Positions 60,801 through 64,000 of a stretch of 64,000 bases of DNA are shown here, piece after piece. The DNA is from Diorhabda sublineata (lineage: Eukaryota > Arthropoda > Insecta > Coleoptera > Chrysomelidae): positions 22,672,488-22,736,487 of the forward strand of contig NC_079480.1 in assembly GCF_026230105.1 (NCBI RefSeq), read 5' to 3'. The position numbers were made by a program, and so were the translations under genes. The notes beneath the pieces were generated by a model that saw nothing but the letters and a program-made list of their open reading frames with translations, was not told the origin of the DNA and searched no databases. Position 1 is the stretch's first letter, and each line of letters opens with the position of its first letter.

Positions 60801-63466
60801 TATTCTTTTAATTAAATTTTTATTTATATGATATGATCGTCTTGCAACGAATGTAATGTTTGGCAACACTGTTGGCGATAACTGGTACCGAAGCTAAGAG
60901 AGTTGGTTAGACATCTCACTTATGCTTTAACTAATAGATTTTGTTATACACACATATGTTTATGTGTATTAGAACTTGATTTCAATTTAATCGATATTTT
61001 TTAACTAAAACATGGGTCGAAAACAAAATAAATATCAACAATACGTGTCTGAGGATTTACCTGAACGAGGTCCCGGTAAGATAATTCTTTTATACTTAAT
61101 ATTTCTTTCTTTATAGTAGTCACATTTTCTTGAACATATGGCTGACATGTTGTGATTTTATTTTCGGGATATTGAATCATTAAATTTATATATTGTTGTA
61201 CCAAAACTAATTATTATTTACATCGTAATTGTTGAAACTTGATTCATAAAAATTCGAAATTAATTATTTATTACTATAATTATAAATATCATTCATATAA
61301 ATCGAATATATATATATGTAATTTATGCCGATTGTTCCACGCAAGAACTTGTAAATTTGAAATATGAATTCATTCGATGTTAAAGATCATAATTGAAACA
61401 TATCTTGTATTATGATTTATTTGTCTTAATTATATATTTATATGACGAGTAGGTAGAACCAGCTTAATAATAATTTGAAGTAAAATGTTAAAGTAAAGTA
61501 AACGAGTTAAAAAAAATAGGTTGGTAGACTCACAGATCGCTTACGATTCGCTGGTGCAGGTGTTCTGTAGATCAATAGAATTCAATTATAGTTTGTATAG
61601 AGTTGGGAATTTCCATTTGCACTTCAATGAGTTTCAAAATAACTGTTACTTTTCAATTGACAGATGCAGACCGAAGATTTTTTATACGTAATTTTTTCTT
61701 GTGTTAATGTTTATATATAATTTTTTTTTCAGTGGAGAGTCTGATCTACTGGCGCAATCCAAAAAAATCCGGCCCAGTTTTCGGTGGTGTTCTCGTCGTG
61801 CTTTTGGCGCTGACTTATTTTTCTTTAATCAGCGTTGTAGCTTACCTTTCGTTCTTCGCTCTGGGCGTAACCGTAGCCTTTAGAATTTACAAAAATATCG
61901 TACAAGCCATACAAAAGACGGGAGACGGACACCCATTCAAGGAATATCTCGAATTGGATATATCGTTATCTCAAGATAAGGTTAATCAATTCACCGCTGT
62001 CGCGGTTGCGCATATCAATGCCGCCATATTCGAACTCAGGAGGTTGTTTTTGGTCGAAGATCTAGTCGATTCCATCAAATTTGGAGTTTTATTGTGGACT
62101 TTAACTTACGTTGGAGCTTGGTTCAATGGAATGACACTAATTATTATCGGTGAGTTTTTTTTTGTTGACGTTAGCTCGGAAATGTGAAGATTGGGAGGGG
62201 GTGACATCAATAAGTTTGTAGTTTGACTGATAGGGGTCGCCAAATGCACATAATTTCGAATTACAGCTGTCGAAATACTTGAAATATTTTGATTTGTTGA
62301 AAAAAAGTGTTTTACTTCATGTGAAAGTGTTTTTTGATCGTGGAAATGTCTTTATGGCATCATGGTGGTACGTTGCTAAAATTTATGGTTTTTAAAATCC
62401 AGGACCATGGTGATAATCGGATCAAAATGGTTGGACTGGACTCTATGAAAGCGATCAGTAACGGCGAAAACCGGATCCGAAAAAGTTCCCATGGAAAGAA
62501 AAATCCATCTATCGAAGAAGATGTAACTGGAACCAAATAAATTCAAGGTTTAGAAAGCGACTCTTTGCAAAAAAACCTTTCTCCACAAATAGATGGAAGT
62601 TTGGTTAAAAAAATTTGCTTCCCATTTACTGCCACCAATTTTTTGTGTACTTCATCCAACGTTTTTACCAGATTTTACTCCTTGTTACTATCTCTTGATT
62701 ATGAGACCTGTATAACCGATTCGGACGTGTTGAAATAAATACGAGAACCTGAAAATGAGTAATGAGATTATAAAAATTTTCCACCATCAAGTATTTTTCT
62801 TCAATATGGATTTCCACATGCGTTTTACTAAATCTTTGACAACAAACTTGTTTGGTTATCTCCAATGTATTCAAAATCGACATTTTTTATCCTGGGAAAA
62901 AGACGAAAGGTCAAAATGGCGTTAAATCGGGCGAATGAGGTGGCTGTGGTAATACCAAAATCTTACAGGCAGCGAAAAAATTGATTATTTGATTTAGCAA
63001 GCAGCAGATGAACATCTAACGCGCAATTAAAGAAGAACTAACGATTTTATGTGCCTGAAAAAAATATGTCTGGAGAAAACGGTGTTGTCACATCACGTTG
63101 TACAAGTTTCGTCGGCGCAGTGCTGCCATGAGCGCCTCAAAAAAAATCAGTATCGTTCGAAATCGATATTTAAAGTTTCTATTTCGTATTTAATGATTTT
63201 AGGTTGGGTAGCGTTATTCACTCTTCCAAAAGTATACGAAGCTAACAAGACTCAAATCGACGCCAATCTGGAAGTGGTCAGGACAAAATTGGCCGAAATT
63301 ACCACAAAGTAAGTTTTTTCGTCCTTTATCAACTTTGGATGTCGGCGGAGCTTTTGACGGAACGCGCTTGCTTTACCAGAATTGGGTGTAATCTTTTCTT
63401 TTGGTTTTCAGGATAAAGGCAGCTGTACCGGTGGGCAAGAAGGGCGAGGAGAAGAAGGAGCAATAA
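51401..63466 (+). CDS. Rtnl1: Rtnl1, reticulon, long isoform
   Basis: Reticulons insert two long hydrophobic hairpins into the ER membrane, shaping tubules and curvature. Five exons give 451 residues: 51401-52142, 56391-56426, 61733-62149, 63203-63308, 63412-63466. Exon 1 encodes an acidic, Pro/Glu-rich, probably disordered N-terminal region of about 247 residues. The 12-residue exon 2 (AWFNPEKLDPK) leads into the reticulon homology domain (VESLIYWRNPKKSG; hydrophobic segment VFGGVLVVLLALTYFSLISV; DGHPFKEYLE; LVEDLVDSIKFGVLLWTLTY; GWVALFTLPKVYE). The C-terminus KKEQ fits a KKxx ER-retrieval signal. Four first exons, all ending in phase 1, can feed the shared domain. AATAAA at 63462-63467 overlaps the stop; it may not be the signal used. 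Confidence 0.95.
52143..54363. other. Rtnl1 intron and upstream region of alternative exon B
   Basis: It contains the tandem repeat at 53460-53960 and two TACGAGG-type motifs (about 52736-52750 plus; 52994-53003 minus). A TATAAA at 54142-54147 lies upstream of alternative exon B and may be part of its promoter. Confidence 0.5.
53460..53960. repeat. About 75-base tandem repeat in Rtnl1 intron 1
   Basis: Units read ATCCACCCCTGTTTAATAAG, ACAAACCTAATAAGCAAAGT, ATACGTCAGGGGGCGTTATC, TAATGA. Three adjacent copies (about 53535-53735) are nearly identical and a fourth (about 53885-53952) follows a diverged spacer. A longer outer unit with TATAGAGAAAATGC and TTATCAATTTGTGAA also repeats (about 53440 and 53800), giving a nested structure. 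Confidence 0.85.
54364..54502 (+). CDS. Rtnl1: Rtnl1 alternative first exon B
   Basis: ATG at 54364 opens 46 codons plus one base (MSEDLKKMANEVVQDVINGV start; CCQRSLLCVLFNP near the end) up to the donor CCCA/GTACGT. The phase (1) allows splicing to 56391-56426, giving FNPNAWFNPEKLDPK and then the reticulon domain, for a 250-residue isoform. The sequence is Lys/Glu/Val-rich with a double Cys; no domain is recognised. Confidence 0.8.
54730..54910. repeat. TA-rich minisatellite with GGGCGTTAT core
   Basis: Three units of about 70 bases: GGAAATAACAACTGGGCGTT, then a TA run of variable length, then CAGGGGGTATA. The TA run expands differently in each unit (about 54758-54777 and 54813-54840), combining minisatellite and microsatellite. 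Confidence 0.85.
55738..55869 (-). mobile_element. Relic of a non-LTR retrotransposon ORF2 C-terminus
   Basis: The minus strand reads SVTAIRFLTGHCHLRRHFDT, then MCITEDPECRA and LARSRFWASLKV before a stop. The block TGHC-x-LRRH, followed by DP-x-CR and ALARSRF, is the characteristic C-terminal part of R1/jockey-type ORF2 proteins, after the RNase H region; the usual EEETA...CECP segment appears to be deleted. The surrounding 55500-55960 is richer in G+C than the intron around it. Only a fragment remains. Confidence 0.7.
56391..56426 (+). CDS. Rtnl1: Rtnl1 36-base internal exon
   Basis: Acceptor TTTTGTAG and donor G/GTAAGT bound 36 bases encoding AWFNPEKLDPK in phase 1 on both sides, so it can be included or skipped without changing frame. 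It precedes VESLIYWR of the reticulon domain. Confidence 0.85.
56427..59056. other. Rtnl1 intron upstream of alternative exon C
   Basis: AT-rich, no supported gene. A TACGAGGTGT motif lies at about 57711-57720. The GC-richer part at about 58710-58990 (CGTAGCTTGTCACAATAAAT; GACGCAGTCGCG) is probably the promoter and 5'UTR of alternative exon C. Confidence 0.45.
59057..59096 (+). CDS. Rtnl1: Rtnl1 alternative first exon C
   Basis: ATG at 59057 (context GTTAAGATGG) opens 13 codons plus one base, MDTLLENLMQRDQ, ending at the donor A/GTGAGT. Phase 1 allows direct splicing to 61733, giving RDQMESLIYWR and a 205-residue isoform nearly reduced to the reticulon domain. Confidence 0.75.
59097..61011. 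other. Rtnl1 intron between alternative exons C and D
   Basis: No gene is supported. CCAACCTAACCTAA (about 60136) and GTTAGGTTAGGTTAG (about 60170) form a short inverted TTAGG-like pair. A reversed TACGAGGTGTTCCG motif lies at about 60551-60566. Confidence 0.5.
61012..61075 (+). CDS. Rtnl1: Rtnl1 alternative first exon D
   Basis: ATG at 61012 opens 21 codons plus one base, MGRKQNKYQQYVSEDLPERG, then P, ending at CCCG/GTAAGA. Phase 1 joins to 61733 as ERGPVESLIYWR, giving a 213-residue isoform. The upstream region has TTTTGTTATACACAC and no clear TATA box. Confidence 0.75.
61076..61732. other. Rtnl1 intron before the reticulon domain
   Basis: AT-rich intron ending in the polypyrimidine tract and acceptor TTTTTTTTTCAG at 61721-61732. 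Nothing else is seen. Confidence 0.6.
62150..63202. other. Rtnl1 intron within the reticulon domain
   Basis: It separates the two parts of the reticulon domain and contains a mariner-like relic at 62665-62970. The plus-strand frames near 62334-62540 and 63049-63160 have no supporting features. Confidence 0.6.
62665..62970 (-). mobile_element. Mariner-like transposase relic
   Basis: The minus strand reads KILVLPQPPHSPDLTPF, then a stop, then a degenerate FVFFPG-like stretch and, in the frame from 62883, about 70 residues with TKQVCCQRF. LPQPP-x-SPDL-x-P followed by F-LFPKLK is the C-terminal catalytic region of mariner-type transposases; the D of SPDL is the last acidic residue of the DDD triad. 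Stops and frame changes show that it is dead. Upstream minus-strand sequence to about 63030 may be more of the same element. Confidence 0.65.
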
Positions 63467-64000
63467 ATGATTGGGGGGAATCTTGCATAAGACGAGAACT
63501 CATATGTACTATACATTAATTTATTATTCCATTCAAAATGTTCTTATGTAATTTTTCCGAATATAATTAGTGTACATATATAAGATGTTATTTTAACATT
63601 TTTTTAAAATTTTATTTTCAATGTTATTTTTTTTTGTAATTCATATCGATCGATATGAATTACAAACTTAATTTAAAAAAAATGTCTAATATAATTTTTT
63701 GCTTTTTTTTTTAAATAATTTTTATTGAATTTGTTAAGTGTCAATGTTGCTCAAAACCAACGAAAACGAATTTATTAATAACTCGTTTTGTATTTTAAAT
63801 TTAAGAGCAATTTTGACAATTAATTTTCCATCGAAAGATTCGTTTGTTGTTTGGTTGACGAATATTAATAGAAAAACGATATATAAGGCCCTGTTACCAA
63901 ATTGGAAGATAAGGCCATGCTATCAGTGGAAGGTAAGGCCCTGTTTGTTGATTAGAAGGAGAGGGCCTGCTATATAAGTCTAATGAAGTTAATTTGATAT
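63467..64000. other. Rtnl1 3' flank and window end
   Basis: AT-rich 3'UTR or intergenic sequence. At about 63630-63670 there is a palindrome (AATTCATATCGATCGATATGAATT). At 63885-63975 a short repeat with AAGGCCCTG / AAGGCCATG / AGGGCCTGC blocks recurs at about 35-base spacing and may continue past the window. Confidence 0.55.

Noticed and set aside
63738..63977. 79-residue plus-strand frame at the right edge
   Set aside because: Composition follows the AT-rich DNA and the short GGCCCTG repeat; no domain, splice or start support.
1..64000. tRNA or rRNA genes
   Set aside because: No cloverleaf with consistent A- and B-box sequences or rRNA core was recognised by eye; a covariance-model scan would be needed to exclude small RNAs.

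Overview
This window is AT-rich, intron-rich animal nuclear DNA. The proteins (two ZAD-type C2H2 zinc-finger genes, a reticulon with several promoters, a KLHL18 orthologue) and short TTAGG-like runs point to an insect. A beetle is plausible, but the sequence alone does not prove it. Exon structures below were read by hand from reading frames, GT/AG sites and phase continuity; every multi-exon model closes in frame.

Layout. 1-4.6 kb: mostly non-coding, with a decayed transposon-type ORF, an orphan last exon (1295-1404) and tandem repeats. 4.6-22.3 kb (minus): Npl4, the ubiquitin-binding p97/Cdc48 cofactor, in 9 coding exons. Its seventh intron is about 14.7 kb, full of different tandem-repeat families, and hosts on the opposite strand an uninterrupted ORF for a RING/B-box/cyclophilin (TRIM-Cyp-like) protein. 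23.4-32.6 kb (plus): a DESI1-type PPPDE isopeptidase whose exons splice in frame into a PUL domain, with a short PPPDE-only form possible by intronic polyadenylation. 34.6 kb (minus): a small coiled-coil ORF. 36.4-37.4 kb (minus): a two-transmembrane protein with two PPxY motifs. 37.9-38.9 kb (plus): mitochondrial ribosomal protein L16. 39.4-41.0 kb (plus) and 42.8-46.2 kb (minus): two convergent ZAD zinc-finger genes. 47.8-50.8 kb (minus): KLHL18. 51.4-63.5 kb (plus): reticulon-like Rtnl1 with four alternative first exons feeding one reticulon domain.

Functional theme. Several genes belong to ubiquitin/SUMO/p97 biology: Npl4, the DESI-PUL protein (PUL domains bind p97 in other proteins), the RING/B-box protein, the Cul3 adaptor KLHL18 and a PPxY protein that could recruit Nedd4-type ligases. 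Npl4 and DESI-PUL are divergently transcribed neighbours, and a nearly identical 20-21 base motif lies upstream of each ATG in the same orientation relative to its gene. Whether this clustering matters is inference.

The rest is introns and intergenic DNA: at least twelve distinct minisatellite/satellite arrays, long (AT)n runs, and relics of a non-LTR retrotransposon, a mariner-like element and another transposon-type ORF. I saw no rRNA, convincing tRNA, CRISPR array or viral gene.
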